64,000 nucleotides of DNA from assembly GCA_024207135.1 (NCBI GenBank), contig CP042428.1, forward strand, positions 2,852,001-2,916,000, written 5' to 3'. The position numbers and the translations under genes were made by a program. Shown here one piece after another: positions 43,279 through 51,974 of this stretch (positions within the stretch are counted from its first letter, which is position 1; every line of letters starts with the position of its first letter). The DNA comes from Arthrobacter sp. C2 (GTDB lineage Bacteria; Actinomycetota; Actinomycetes; Actinomycetales; Micrococcaceae). The notes beneath the pieces were generated by a model. That model ran no database searches and was not told the DNA's origin. It saw only the letters and a program-made list of their open reading frames with translations.

Positions 43279-43318
43279 GGGAGGCCCCGGCGGTTCCATT
43301 GAACCGCCGGGGCCTCCC
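43279..43318. terminator. 18-bp hairpin downstream of benzaldehyde dehydrogenase
   Basis: GGGAGGCCCCGGCGGTTC (43279-43296) pairs perfectly with 43301-43318 around a 4-base loop. It is 16 bases beyond the stop of the minus-strand gene at 43335 and probably terminates it, although the T-run is weak. Confidence 0.7.
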
Positions 43319-43334
43319 CTTCCGGGACGCTGCC

Positions 43335-44795
43335 CTAGAACGGGTAGGGGGCGATCTCCGGACGCATGGTCAGCCACTGCGTCTCGGTGAACGCCTCCAT
43401 GTTGGCCGAGGCCCCGCCGATGCGCCCACCGTTGCCCGAATCCTTGACCCCGCCGAACGGCGAGTTGGGCTCGTCAGAGACGGTCTGCTCGTTGATGTGG
43501 ACCTTGCCGGATTCAACCCTGTCGGCGATCTTCATGGCCATGCCCACGTCCCCGAGGATGGACAGCGAAAGCCCGTAGCTCGATGCGTTGGCCATCTCAA
43601 CCGCCTCGTCGATAGTGGAGAAGCTGCGCACCGGGGCGACGGGCCCGAAGATCTCTTCCTTCCACGCAGCGTGCTCCGGGTCCAGGTCCGCAAGGACCGT
43701 GGGCGGGTAGAACCAGCCTTCGCCGCGGGTCCCGCCGGCCGCCAGCCGCGCGCCGCCCGCAACCGCCGCCTGCACCATGGAATCGATCCGCTCCAGTTGC
43801 CGCCCGTCGATGATCGGCCCGATCGCCACGGTTCCGGACTTCGGGTCGCCGACCGGCAGGTTCTTCGCCTTTTCGGCCAAGGCCGCCACGTAGTCCTCGT
43901 AGATGTCCTGGTGCACGATGTGCCGGCCGGTGGCCATGCAGATCTGGCCCTGGTGCATGAACGAACCAAACGCCGCCGCCGAGGCGGCCTTGGCCAGGTC
44001 AGCCCCGGGCAGCACGATCATGGCGCTGTTGCCGCCCAGTTCGAGGTGGGCTCGCTTGAGCAACCGTGCGGCGCTTTCGCCGATCTTGCGCCCGGCGGCC
44101 GTGGAACCGGTGAAGGCGATGACCCGCACCTCGGGGGCCTCGACCACCGCGGCACCGACCTCCGCTCCGCCGGGAAGCAGGTGCAGCAGGCCCTCGGGCA
44201 GCCCGGCCTCCTCGAAGATCCGCATGATCGACACCCCCGCGCAGACAGAGGTGCGCGGGTCCGGCTTGAGCAGCACCGCATTGCCCAGCGCCAGCGCCGG
44301 GGCGACGGCGCGGATGGCCAGGATCAGCGGGAAGTTGAATGGCGCGATCACCGAGACGACACCGACGGGGCGGCGGCGGGCGAAGGACCAGCGTTCCTCG
44401 TTGGTGGTCAGCACGTCCCCGGCGGGCATCGAAGGCAGGGCGGAGGCCTCGTAGCATTCGTTGGCCGCGGTGTGTGTCTCCAACCCCGCCTTGGCGGGAA
44501 TTCCGCCGGACTCGCGCACCAGCCAGCCGTTGACCTCCTCGGCATGCTCTTCCCACAGCAGCCCCGCCTTGCGCAGCACCGCTGCCCGCTCCTCGGGCTT
44601 TTTCGCCGCCCAGGACACCTGCGCCTTGGCGGCCGCGGCGGAGGCACGCAGCACGTCCTCGGCGGAGGCCACCCCCAGTGTGCCAAGCACGTTCCCGGTG
44701 GCCGGCTCCACGACATCCTGGGTGCCGGCACCGCCGGCCACCCAGCCATTGACGTTGATCTTCGAGTTCCAGAGTGATTCTTCAAGCAGTGGCAC
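43335..44795 (-). CDS. benzaldehyde / vanillin dehydrogenase
   Basis: Aldehyde dehydrogenase of 486 residues in the benzaldehyde-vanillin dehydrogenase group. SVIAPFNFPLILAIRAVAPALALGNAV, IAFTGSTAAGRKIG, Glu in HLELGGNSAMIVL and the catalytic Cys in FMHQGQICMATGRHIVH are diagnostic of that group, as is the C-terminal NSPFGGVKDSGNGGRIGG. The start is a GTG at 44795 behind AAGGA at a normal distance; longer frames cross the promoter. Divergent from the LysR gene at 44995. Likely product: a hydroxybenzoate or vanillate that joins the protocatechuate route. Confidence 0.87.
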   Translation of the reverse strand: MPLLEESLWNSKINVNGWVAGGAGTQDVVEPATGNVLGTLGVASAEDVLRASAAAAKAQVSWAAKKPEERAAVLRKAGLLWEEHAEEVNGWLVRESGGIPAKAGLETHTAANECYEASALPSMPAGDVLTTNEERWSFARRRPVGVVSVIAPFNFPLILAIRAVAPALALGNAVLLKPDPRTSVCAGVSIMRIFEEAGLPEGLLHLLPGGAEVGAAVVEAPEVRVIAFTGSTAAGRKIGESAARLLKRAHLELGGNSAMIVLPGADLAKAASAAAFGSFMHQGQICMATGRHIVHQDIYEDYVAALAEKAKNLPVGDPKSGTVAIGPIIDGRQLERIDSMVQAAVAGGARLAAGGTRGEGWFYPPTVLADLDPEHAAWKEEIFGPVAPVRSFSTIDEAVEMANASSYGLSLSILGDVGMAMKIADRVESGKVHINEQTVSDEPNSPFGGVKDSGNGGRIGGASANMEAFTETQWLTMRPEIAPYPF

Positions 44796-44968
44796 TTTGT
44801 GGTTCCTTATCTGGTGGGCATGGATGCGGCATTCCGGCGCGGGCCGGCGGGGCGTGGAATCATCGCGCGCGGCGCTCCCCCTTGCCGTGCGCCCCGCGCG
44901 TGACCCGCCCCACCTCCACGCTATGCCAGGACAACGCATCGGTCCAACGAATCCACGCGCAATCGGTC

Positions 44969-44983
44969 ATCGATCACTTCGAT
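44969..44983. promoter_or_regulatory. LysR box in the benzaldehyde dehydrogenase / LysR divergent region
   Basis: ATCGA-N5-TCGAT is a perfect dyad that contains the T-N11-A core expected of LysR regulators, 12 bases upstream of the LysR start codon. Confidence 0.5.
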
Positions 44984-44994
44984 AGAGTGGGCGC

Positions 44995-45912
44995 ATGAGC
45001 ATGGACCTGAATCTGCTGCGCACCTTCCTGGAAATCTACGAGGCCCGAAGCGTCACCCGGGCGGCACAGGAACTCTCGCTCACCCAGCCGACGGTCTCGC
45101 ACACCCTGGCCAGGCTCCGGACCCAGCTGGGCGACCCGCTCTTTGTCCGCGGTCCCGGCGGACTCGAACCCACTGCCCGAGCCAACGAACTCTTCCAGGT
45201 CTTCCGCTCCGCGGTGGACAACATCGACGCGGCGGTGGATTCGAACTCCGCCTTCGATCCGGCCACCACGCGGCGCACCTTCCGCATCTGCCTCTCGGAC
45301 ATCGGCGAGGTCATCTTCCTGCCGCGGATCATGGCCCGCCTGGCAGCGCTGGCGCCGGCCGCCAACCTCGAATCGGTGCCCATGGCCGTGGATCGCATCC
45401 CGCATTGGCTGGCCCACGGCCAGGTCGACGCCGTGCTGACCTCTCTGGTGCTCGGCGGCGGCGCGCGGCGCGAGGGCGTGATCAAGGACAGGTACGTCTG
45501 CCTGCTGCCGCACGCCTTGGCCCCGAAGCGGGGCAAGCTCACGCACGCGCAATTCGACGCGCTGGGATTCGTGACCATCGACCCCACGGCCGGGCACGGG
45601 CAGATCGAGGAACGGCTGGGGGAATCCGGCATCTCGCTGCGCACGGCATTGCGCGTGCACCATTTTTCCGTGCTGCCCTCGGTGCAGCTCGAATCCTCGC
45701 TGGCCTCGGTGGTCCCGCTGGAGATCGCCGAGCGCTTCTGCCGGCAGTGGCCCCTGGTCCACCGCGAACTTCCGGTGGACAGCCCCGCCTTCTCCGTGGA
45801 CCTCTACACCGACCACAAGATCGCCGCGGGCGGGCCGGTGCTCTGGTTCCGCGAGCTGGTGCGCGATGCCCTGCGCGAGATGCCTTCGGCGCTGGGTCCG
45901 GCGGGACCCTGA
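44995..45912 (+). CDS. LysR-family transcriptional regulator
   Basis: LTTR of 305 residues in the NahR/NodD-like branch. The HTH is LLRTFLEIYEARSVTRAAQELSLTQPTVSHTLARLRTQLGDPLF (about 7-50), with the MDLNLLRTF start typical of regulators of aromatic catabolism; the C-terminal effector domain begins near residue 95 (TFRICLSDIGEVIFLPRI). It is divergent from the benzaldehyde dehydrogenase and convergent with an aromatic-acid carrier, and LysR-type boxes precede both. Probable inducer: an aromatic aldehyde or acid. Confidence 0.88.
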   Translation: MSMDLNLLRTFLEIYEARSVTRAAQELSLTQPTVSHTLARLRTQLGDPLFVRGPGGLEPTARANELFQVFRSAVDNIDAAVDSNSAFDPATTRRTFRICLSDIGEVIFLPRIMARLAALAPAANLESVPMAVDRIPHWLAHGQVDAVLTSLVLGGGARREGVIKDRYVCLLPHALAPKRGKLTHAQFDALGFVTIDPTAGHGQIEERLGESGISLRTALRVHHFSVLPSVQLESSLASVVPLEIAERFCRQWPLVHRELPVDSPAFSVDLYTDHKIAAGGPVLWFRELVRDALREMPSALGPAGP

Positions 45913-45940
45913 GCCGGCGCCGGGTCCTGGGCACGAAAAA

Positions 45941-45992
45941 GGGGCGCGGTTCCCGGGGTTTCGCACCAGCGAATCCCCGGGAACCGCGCCCC
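45941..45992. terminator. bidirectional terminator between LysR and MFS genes
   Basis: GGGGCGCGGTTCCCGGGG (45941-45958) pairs perfectly with 45975-45992, an 18-bp stem. On the minus strand it is followed by TTTTTCG, so it is a strong terminator for the transporter gene and probably also serves the LysR gene. Confidence 0.85.
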
Positions 45993-46048
45993 CATTGCCT
46001 ATCCGGATCGTTTTCCCCGGCGGCGTTTCGCGCCCGGGGGCAAGGCCC

Positions 46049-47275
46049 CTACGCCGACTGGGTTTCGAGCACCGGCTCGTCGGCATCCTTCTGCGCGGCC
46101 GGCTTGGGGATGGCGGCCACGGCGAGCATGCCGAGCAACGCCGCCCCGGCGAAGAGGTAGAAGCCCCACGGGTAGGCGTGGCCGCTGGCCACCAGCAGGC
46201 CGGTCAGGCCCGGCCCGGCGATGGCTCCCAGGCGTCCCACGCCCGCCACCATGCCCATGCCGGTGCCCACCACGTGCTTGGGGTAGATGTATCCGACGAA
46301 TCCGTAGACCAGCACCTGCGCACAGAAGACGAAGAAGCCGGTCACCAGGACCACGGCGTTGAGCAGCAACTGGCTTTCCATCCGGATGCTCAGCAGGGCC
46401 AGCAGCACCGCGGCAGCCGTGAACCAGAACATCGTGGTGCCCTTGACGCCGCGCTTGTCCGCAATGCGTCCCCCGAGCAGCAGCCCGGCGATCGCACCGA
46501 CGTTGAGGATCAGCAGTAGCACCAGGGAATCCGCAACGTTGTACCCGGCGCCGCGCATCAGCTGCGGCAGCCAGGTGTTCAGCCCGTAGACCAGTAGCAG
46601 TCCCATGAAGGCAGCGACCCACAGGCCGATGGTGGAGCGCGCAAGCCCTCCGGTGAACAGCGTCGCCATGCTGGATTTTGGTGCCTTCGTGCCAATGTCC
46701 TTGAGTCCCACGGCGTGGGTCTCGGGCAGCTTGGCCCACATGAACGGGAGCACCACCAGGCCCAGCGCGCCGCCGATGTAGAAGAGTAGGTGCCAGTCGG
46801 CATGGGCAAGGATCGCGAAGAGCGAGGCGGCCACGGCGCCGACGTGGTAGCCGGTCATGGTGATGGTCGAGGAGTGCGCACGGGCGTTGGAGGCAGCGGC
46901 TTCCTGCATCATGGTGATGGCCACGGGCATGCATGCGCCCATGCCGAGGCCCGCGATCATGCGCGTCGTGGCCAGCAGGGCGACGTTGGGCATCAGCGGG
47001 AACAAGATGGTGAAGATCGAGAAGATCAGCACGCAGGCCATCAGCGGGTTGCGGCGTCCGTAGCGGTCCGAGATCGGGCCGATCAGCACGGCGCCGGCAC
47101 CGACGCCGACCAGCGAGATCGTGGCGATGAAGGTCGCGTCCAGTGCGGTGATCCCCGCGTACGAGGTATCGATCAGCTGCGGAATCGAGGCGGAGAGGGC
47201 GACAATGTCGAAGCCCTCGAAAACAACCGTCAGCCAGCACAGGGCAACGATCCATTTATTGCGGGTGGATTTCAT
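46049..47275 (-). CDS. MFS transporter, aromatic acid:H+ symporter (AAHS) family
   Basis: Twelve-helix symporter of 408 residues. The AAHS hallmark in the first helix is VVFEGFDIVALSASIPQL (the conserved aspartate is present), followed by IGPISDRYGRRNPL and RMIAGLGMGACMPVAITMMQEAA. Relatives such as PcaK, BenK and MhbT carry 4-hydroxybenzoate, benzoate or 3-hydroxybenzoate. Neighbours are benzaldehyde dehydrogenase, an aromatic-type LysR and, 2.3 kb away, a 3-hydroxybenzoate 4-monooxygenase, so 3-hydroxybenzoate is a good candidate. Expression is probably controlled through the dyads at 47373-47410. Confidence 0.88.
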   Translation of the reverse strand: MKSTRNKWIVALCWLTVVFEGFDIVALSASIPQLIDTSYAGITALDATFIATISLVGVGAGAVLIGPISDRYGRRNPLMACVLIFSIFTILFPLMPNVALLATTRMIAGLGMGACMPVAITMMQEAAASNARAHSSTITMTGYHVGAVAASLFAILAHADWHLLFYIGGALGLVVLPFMWAKLPETHAVGLKDIGTKAPKSSMATLFTGGLARSTIGLWVAAFMGLLLVYGLNTWLPQLMRGAGYNVADSLVLLLILNVGAIAGLLLGGRIADKRGVKGTTMFWFTAAAVLLALLSIRMESQLLLNAVVLVTGFFVFCAQVLVYGFVGYIYPKHVVGTGMGMVAGVGRLGAIAGPGLTGLLVASGHAYPWGFYLFAGAALLGMLAVAAIPKPAAQKDADEPVLETQSA

Positions 47276-47372
47276 GGAGTGTGTGGAACCTTAGGTCAAG
47301 ACTTTCGGGAGCCAAGAGATCTATGGCACCCATCACCACCAAGTGTGCCTAAGCTCGCATTATATTGTCCAA

Positions 47373-47384
47373 TAGATGCGGCGT
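47373..47384. promoter_or_regulatory. palindrome upstream of the AAHS transporter
   Basis: TATTG-TC-CAATA is a perfect 5-2-5 dyad about 100 bases before the transporter start, next to the LysR-type site at 47392-47410. It may be a second regulator-binding site. Confidence 0.35.
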
Positions 47385-47391
47385 GCACCAC

Positions 47392-47410
47392 ACATAGAAA
47401 AAATCTATGT
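47392..47410. promoter_or_regulatory. LysR-type operator upstream of the AAHS transporter
   Basis: ACATAGA-N5-TCTATGT is a perfect dyad with a T-N11-A core; read as ATAG-N7-CTAT it has the same spacing as the ATAC-N7-GTAT sites of BenM/CatM-type regulators. The LysR protein at 44995 is the obvious candidate to bind it. Confidence 0.55.
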
Positions 47411-47553
47411 TCACATCGGGCTTGGCACCGGCGCGCTTCGGAAACCGGCACGCGGCTGCACTGGACACCTCCGAGACTCAAAGCCCCCGGTCGCGCACGT
47501 GCTCCAGGGCCTGTTCCAGACCGGGTGCTTGTCACGGAATCCGCCGGTCGGCA

Positions 47554-47593
47554 AAGCCGGTGCCACGCATCAAGCACTGCGTGGCACCGGCTT
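47554..47593. terminator. 15-bp hairpin after the HD-domain gene
   Basis: AAGCCGGTGCCACGC (47554-47568) pairs perfectly with 47579-47593, 16 bases beyond the stop of the minus-strand HD gene. T-run weak. Confidence 0.65.
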
Positions 47594-47608
47594 GCCTGCC
47601 CTGCCGGC

Positions 47609-48247
47609 CTACTCGGCCCAGGCTGATCCCTGGATGACTTCCACGAAGTCGCCGCGCTTGAATCCCGGGACGAAGTGCGCCAAGACATCGGCCTTCACGT
47701 TGCCGAAGGTGGTGTCCGGGCGGTCCTTCAGGCCGTTGGCGAAGGCGGCCAGGATCTGGTTCTTGAAATCGGGGCGAGGGTGCGCCGCCACGACGGCATT
47801 GCGTTGGTCGTCGGTGATCGCGTCGTAGCCGATGCCCAGCACGTCGAGTTCGACGCCGCGGGTGACCAGCGCGATCTCCGGCGCCATGTGCAGCGGGACT
47901 TCCGGGGTGGTGTGCAGTGCGATGCCCGACCAGACCTTGTCTGCCGCCTCGCCGGTGATGCCGTAGTCGCCCAGGAAGCGGCGCGCCTCGTCGGCGGCGT
48001 CGATCTCGAAGCGCTGGTCGGTGCGTCGGAACTTGTCCGTGAGCCCGAGGTCGTGGAACATCGCCCCGATGTACAGCAGCTCGGGGTCGTAGTCGAGCCC
48101 CTGCGTCTGGCCGCGCAGCGATCCAAAGACAAACACGCGCCGGGAATGGTTGTACACGAGCTCGGTGGCCACCTCACGCAGGAGCTCGGTGGCATCCTGG
48201 GCCATCTTGCTGTCTGGGATCCGGATGCCTGCAATGGTCTCGGTCAT
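47609..48247 (-). CDS. HD-domain protein (cyanamide hydratase / phosphohydrolase type)
   Basis: HD-superfamily protein of 212 residues. Metal ligands are His34 in VYNHSRRV, His65-Asp66 in AMFHDLGLTDKF and later HTTPEVPLH. This form, with FHDLGL and a short N terminus, is the group often named cyanamide hydratase-like; true substrates are mostly unknown. Start is the ATG at 48247 with AAGGCGG upstream; the longer frame overlaps the divergent regulator. The adjacent GlxA-type activator at 48360 probably controls it. Confidence 0.82.
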   Translation of the reverse strand: MTETIAGIRIPDSKMAQDATELLREVATELVYNHSRRVFVFGSLRGQTQGLDYDPELLYIGAMFHDLGLTDKFRRTDQRFEIDAADEARRFLGDYGITGEAADKVWSGIALHTTPEVPLHMAPEIALVTRGVELDVLGIGYDAITDDQRNAVVAAHPRPDFKNQILAAFANGLKDRPDTTFGNVKADVLAHFVPGFKRGDFVEVIQGSAWAE

Positions 48248-48359
48248 GGATGCTTGCCGCCTTCTGTAGCCTGTTCTGCGAATAGTGCACTTCCCATTCT
48301 GGCCTGACGGGCTAGGCTGGGGACATGTCTTTTTTGCCCAGTCTCCCTCGATTTCGGAC

Positions 48360-49316
48360 ATGACCATCAGGATGGGCCTCGTGGTCTTCGACGGCATGAC
48401 CATGCTCGATGCCAGCGGGCCGGCAGAGGTGTTCAACCTCGCCGATCCGGCGCGCGAGTTCTATGACCTCGCGTTCGTCTCGCCCCGGGGCGGTCGGGTC
48501 ATTTCCTCCTCGGGGATGGAACTCGGTCAGACACTTGCCGCCGCCGATGCCGGGCCGGTGGACACGCTGCTCGTCGCCGGCGGGGCACGGCTTCCGGAAG
48601 GCCGAATCAACCAGGAGCTGCTGTCGTCCGTCGACTCGCTGGCCACTGGCGCGCAACGGGTCGCCTCGGTGTGCACCGGGGCGTTCGTCCTGGCGGAGTT
48701 GGGGCACCTCGATGGGCGCCGGGCGACGACCCACTGGCGGCACGCGCACACCCTGGCGACCCGGTATCCCCGCGTGAAGGTCGAGCCCGATGTCATCCAT
48801 GTGCGCGACGGTCGCTACCTGACCTCGGCGGGAATCAGCGCTGGCATCGACCTTGCCCTGAGCCTGGTCGAGGAGGACCTCGGGGTGGAAATCGCCCGTG
48901 AAACGGCTCGCGAGCTGGTGATGTTCATGCACCGGCCCGGCGGCCAGACCCAGTTCTCGACCGCGTTGAGCACACCCCCGGCGCAGAACGGTCCGTTGCG
49001 GACGCTGATGGACTCGGTGCTGGCCGATCCCGTCGGCGCACATACCGCCTCGTCCATGGCGGCGAGCGCCGGGGTGAGCGTGCGCCACCTGAACCGGATG
49101 TTTCGGGCAGAGGCCGCCACGACTCCGGCCCGCTGGCTCGAACGGGTTCGCGTCGACGCGGCCCGGGCCCTGATCCTGGAAGGCCGCTCGATGACGCAGG
49201 TGGCGCAATTGAGCGGATTCGGAAGCGACGAAACCCTCCGACGGGCATTCGCCCGGCAGCTTGATACAACGCCGACCAGTTTCCGCGACCGCTTTTCCAC
49301 AACCCGGCGGGACTGA
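48360..49316 (+). CDS. GlxA-type transcriptional regulator (DJ-1/PfpI + AraC HTH)
   Basis: Regulator of 318 residues with an N-terminal DJ-1/PfpI-like domain (GLVVFDGMTMLDASGPAEVF, then VASVCTGAFVLAELG with Cys105 at the nucleophile-elbow position) and a C-terminal AraC HTH (ASSMAASAGVSVRHLNRMFRAEAATTPARWLERVRVDAARALI and VAQLSGFGSDETLRRAFARQL). The start at 48360 has no clear SD. It is divergent from the HD-domain gene, 113 bases away, which is its probable target. The ligand is unknown. Confidence 0.87.
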   Translation: MTIRMGLVVFDGMTMLDASGPAEVFNLADPAREFYDLAFVSPRGGRVISSSGMELGQTLAAADAGPVDTLLVAGGARLPEGRINQELLSSVDSLATGAQRVASVCTGAFVLAELGHLDGRRATTHWRHAHTLATRYPRVKVEPDVIHVRDGRYLTSAGISAGIDLALSLVEEDLGVEIARETARELVMFMHRPGGQTQFSTALSTPPAQNGPLRTLMDSVLADPVGAHTASSMAASAGVSVRHLNRMFRAEAATTPARWLERVRVDAARALILEGRSMTQVAQLSGFGSDETLRRAFARQLDTTPTSFRDRFSTTRRD

Positions 49317-49501
49317 ACGTCTTCCGCCCTGGCGTTACCTGTCGCCGATGCGGATGCGGACAGCTACCCCTTTTCCGCGGGTGGTGCCCCTTCAAGCTGG
49401 TCCCGTTCTGGAGCATCCATTGTCTGGTAATTCGCGGCGCACCGACCATCCATGCCCCCGCCGTGGAACCGGTCCCTTTGGTCGACGACCATGCTCCAGC
49501 T

Positions 49502-49516
49502 TTCTGCTGTGCAGAA
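49502..49516. promoter_or_regulatory. IclR-type operator upstream of the monooxygenase
   Basis: TTCTGC-TGT-GCAGAA is a perfect 6-3-6 dyad about 90 bases before the monooxygenase start. Its complement contains TTCTGCACA, which recurs at 51575-51589 just before the IclR relic. Length and symmetry fit IclR-family sites. Confidence 0.55.
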
Positions 49517-49605
49517 TGTTGTGGTTCCGGGGAAGCGGCCGGCCCTACGGTTGATGAAACAGATCACAGCCTGGCGCAGGGTGCGCGGCAGATTCAAGGA
49601 GCAGC

Positions 49606-51519
49606 ATGCAGTTCTACCAAGATGGCTACCGCCCGGGCGACCCGGATATCCGCCGCGCAGCTCCCGGACGCCGCGCCCCGGGGACCCTCCCCACCCAGGT
49701 CGACGTCCTCATCGCCGGCACCGGCCCCGCCGGTTCCGTCCTGGCCGCTCAGCTGGCCGAGTTCCCCGACATCTCCACCTTTGTTGTCGAACGCCGCGAG
49801 GCGGCCCTCGAACTGGGGCACGCCGACGGGGTGGCCTGCCGCACCGTGGAAATGTTCAACGGCTTCGAACTCGCCGAACGCCTCATGCGCGAGGCCTACT
49901 GGGTCAACGAGACCACCTTCTGGGGCCCCGAATCCGGCGGCGGAATCGGGCGCACCGGGCGGATCCAGGACGTCGCCGACGGACTTTCCGAGTACCCCCA
50001 CGTGATCGTGAACCAGGCCCGCATGCAGGACATGCTCTTCGAGCACATGGCCAACTCCCCCAGCCGCCTGGTCCCCGACTACGGGCTGGAACTCATCGAC
50101 GTGGTGGTCGCGGAGACCGGCGAGTACCCGGTCACCGCGACGCTGCGCCGCACCGGGGAGGAACCCGGCAACGAGATCACCGTCCAGGCCAAGTACGCCG
50201 TGGGCTGCGAGGGCGCCCGCTCGAACGTGCGCCGCTCGCTGGGCATCAAGTTGCAGGGAGATGCCCGCAACCACGCCTGGGGCGTCATGGACATGCTGGC
50301 TGTCACCGACTTCCCCGACATCCGCCTGAAGGCGGCCATCCAGTCGGCCTCCGGCGGGTCCATCCTCCTGATCCCGCGCGAGGGCGGCTACCTGGTGCGC
50401 CTCTACGTGGACCTCGGCGACATCGACCCGGGCGACCGCGAGGCCCGCGGGCGCTTCACCGCCGACTCGGTGATCGAGGCAGCACAGAAGATCCTTCACC
50501 CCTACACGCTCGACGTGAAGGAAATCGCCTGGTGGAGCGTCTACGAAGTGGGCCAGCGCATTGCCGATCGCTTTGACGACGTGCTGCCCGAGGACCGCGG
50601 CACCCGGACCCCACGCGTGTTCATTGCCGGGGACGCCTGCCACACGCACAGCGCCAAGGCCGGCCAGGGCATGAACGTCTCCATGCAGGACGGCTTCAAC
50701 CTGGGATGGAAGCTGGCAGCGGTGCTGCAGGGCCGCAGCCCCGAGACACTTTTGGACACCTATTCCGCCGAGCGCCAGGTGATTGCCCAGGAGCTGATCG
50801 ACTTCGACCTGAAGTGGTCCACCGCCATGGCCGCCAAGCCCAAGGATCCGGCCAACCCGGAGGCCGGCGGCATGGACGCCGCCGAACGCCAGGGCATCTT
50901 CACCCAGGGCGCGCGGTTCACCGCGGGCTTCGCCACCGACTACGCCCCGAGCATGATCACCGGCGAGGACACCCACGAGCACCTGGCCTCCGGCTTCCCG
51001 GTCGGCGAGCGCTTCCATTCCTCCCCAGTCATCCGCCTGGCGGATGCCAAGCCGTTGGAACTCGGCCACCAGGCCCTGGCAGACGGCCGCTGGCGGATCT
51101 ACGCCTTCGCCGACGCAGCCCGGCCCGATGCAGCTGAGTCGCACCTTGCGGCCTTCTGCGCCTACCTGGGGCAGGACCCATCTTCCCCGGTCCGCGCCTT
51201 CACCCCGCACGGGGCCGACGACGACGCGGTCTTCGACGTGCGCGCGGTGCTCCAGCAGCACCACCGCGACGTGGAGCCCGGCCAGGTCCCCGCGTTCCTG
51301 CTACCGCGCAAGGCGCCGCTGGGGCTCATCGACTACGAAAAGGTCTTCACCATCGACGCGGCGAACGACATCTTCGAGGCACGCGGCGTGAACCGCGAAC
51401 ACGGCGCGATCGTGGTGGTGCGCCCCGACCAGTACGTGGCCCACGTGCTGCCGCTGGACGCGCACGCGGAACTGTCCGGCTTCTTCGCCGGCATCATGAA
51501 GGCCCCGGCGCTGGTGTAG
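49606..51519 (+). CDS. mobA: 3-hydroxybenzoate 4-monooxygenase
   Basis: FAD-dependent aromatic hydroxylase of 637 residues, the size of Comamonas MobA, which uses NADPH and O2 to turn 3-hydroxybenzoate into protocatechuate. FAD motif VLIAGTGPAGSVLAAQLAE (34-52), the DG segment in AVGCEGARSNVRRSLG, and the GD motif in FIAGDACHTHSAKAGQGMNVSMQD. The C-terminal thioredoxin-like domain of the phenol hydroxylase group follows (about 450-637). Start at the ATG with AAGGAG (49595-49600) upstream. Product feeds pcaHGBDC. A phenol 2-monooxygenase-like activity cannot be excluded from sequence. Confidence 0.85.
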   Translation: MQFYQDGYRPGDPDIRRAAPGRRAPGTLPTQVDVLIAGTGPAGSVLAAQLAEFPDISTFVVERREAALELGHADGVACRTVEMFNGFELAERLMREAYWVNETTFWGPESGGGIGRTGRIQDVADGLSEYPHVIVNQARMQDMLFEHMANSPSRLVPDYGLELIDVVVAETGEYPVTATLRRTGEEPGNEITVQAKYAVGCEGARSNVRRSLGIKLQGDARNHAWGVMDMLAVTDFPDIRLKAAIQSASGGSILLIPREGGYLVRLYVDLGDIDPGDREARGRFTADSVIEAAQKILHPYTLDVKEIAWWSVYEVGQRIADRFDDVLPEDRGTRTPRVFIAGDACHTHSAKAGQGMNVSMQDGFNLGWKLAAVLQGRSPETLLDTYSAERQVIAQELIDFDLKWSTAMAAKPKDPANPEAGGMDAAERQGIFTQGARFTAGFATDYAPSMITGEDTHEHLASGFPVGERFHSSPVIRLADAKPLELGHQALADGRWRIYAFADAARPDAAESHLAAFCAYLGQDPSSPVRAFTPHGADDDAVFDVRAVLQQHHRDVEPGQVPAFLLPRKAPLGLIDYEKVFTIDAANDIFEARGVNREHGAIVVVRPDQYVAHVLPLDAHAELSGFFAGIMKAPALV

Positions 51520-51574
51520 CCGGATTTCATCCGTGCGGCCGGGTCCCGGCCGCACGGAGTTGGCAAAGGATCCT

Positions 51575-51589
51575 GTTGTGCAGAACAAC
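51575..51589. promoter_or_regulatory. IclR-type operator, second copy
   Basis: GTTGT-GCAGA-ACAAC is a perfect 5-5-5 dyad; its complement contains TTCTGCACA as does the site before the monooxygenase. It lies about ten bases before the remaining part of the IclR relic, so it may be a leftover from that gene's own control region or a site inside it. Confidence 0.5.
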
Positions 51590-51600
51590 CCTGCCCGCCC

Positions 51601-51974
51601 CTAACCTCCTCCGCCGGCCGGGCCTCGCTCTCGAGGCTGCCCGAATCCGCCGTGGCCCAGCTGTACCGCGACCGGGCCTCGGAACGCGGGGCACACGACC
51701 TGTATGCCGCGGGCTGTCCGGCCTGCTGCATGAGCTCATCGAGGTCCGATCCCGGGGCTATGCACTGAGCATCGGCCGCACCGAACCCGAGCTGGCCGCC
51801 GTCGGTGCCTCCGTGGGGACGCTGGCCAATGGCGCCTCGTTTGCGCTGTCGCTGAGCGCGCCGAGCTTCCGCGCCGGGGACCTGCAGGGCACAACGGTGG
51901 TTTCCCTGTTCCAGGTGGCCTGCGGGCGGGTCCGCAACAAGTTGGATTCACTGGGTTTCGACCCCGCGTCCTGA
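51601..51974 (+). pseudogene. IclR-family regulator fragment with frameshift
   Basis: Remains of the effector domain of an IclR regulator. From 51601 one frame reads SSAGRASLSRLPESAVAQLY then RDRASERGAHDLYAAG; near 51708-51716 the homology moves to another frame, GLLHELIEVRSRGYALSIG, RTEPELAAVGASV, and ends at the TGA at 51972-51974 with a normal IclR C terminus (KLDSLGFDPAS). The DNA-binding domain is missing and a frameshift interrupts what is left, so no functional protein is expected. Its position after the monooxygenase suggests it was once the local regulator. Confidence 0.8.
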
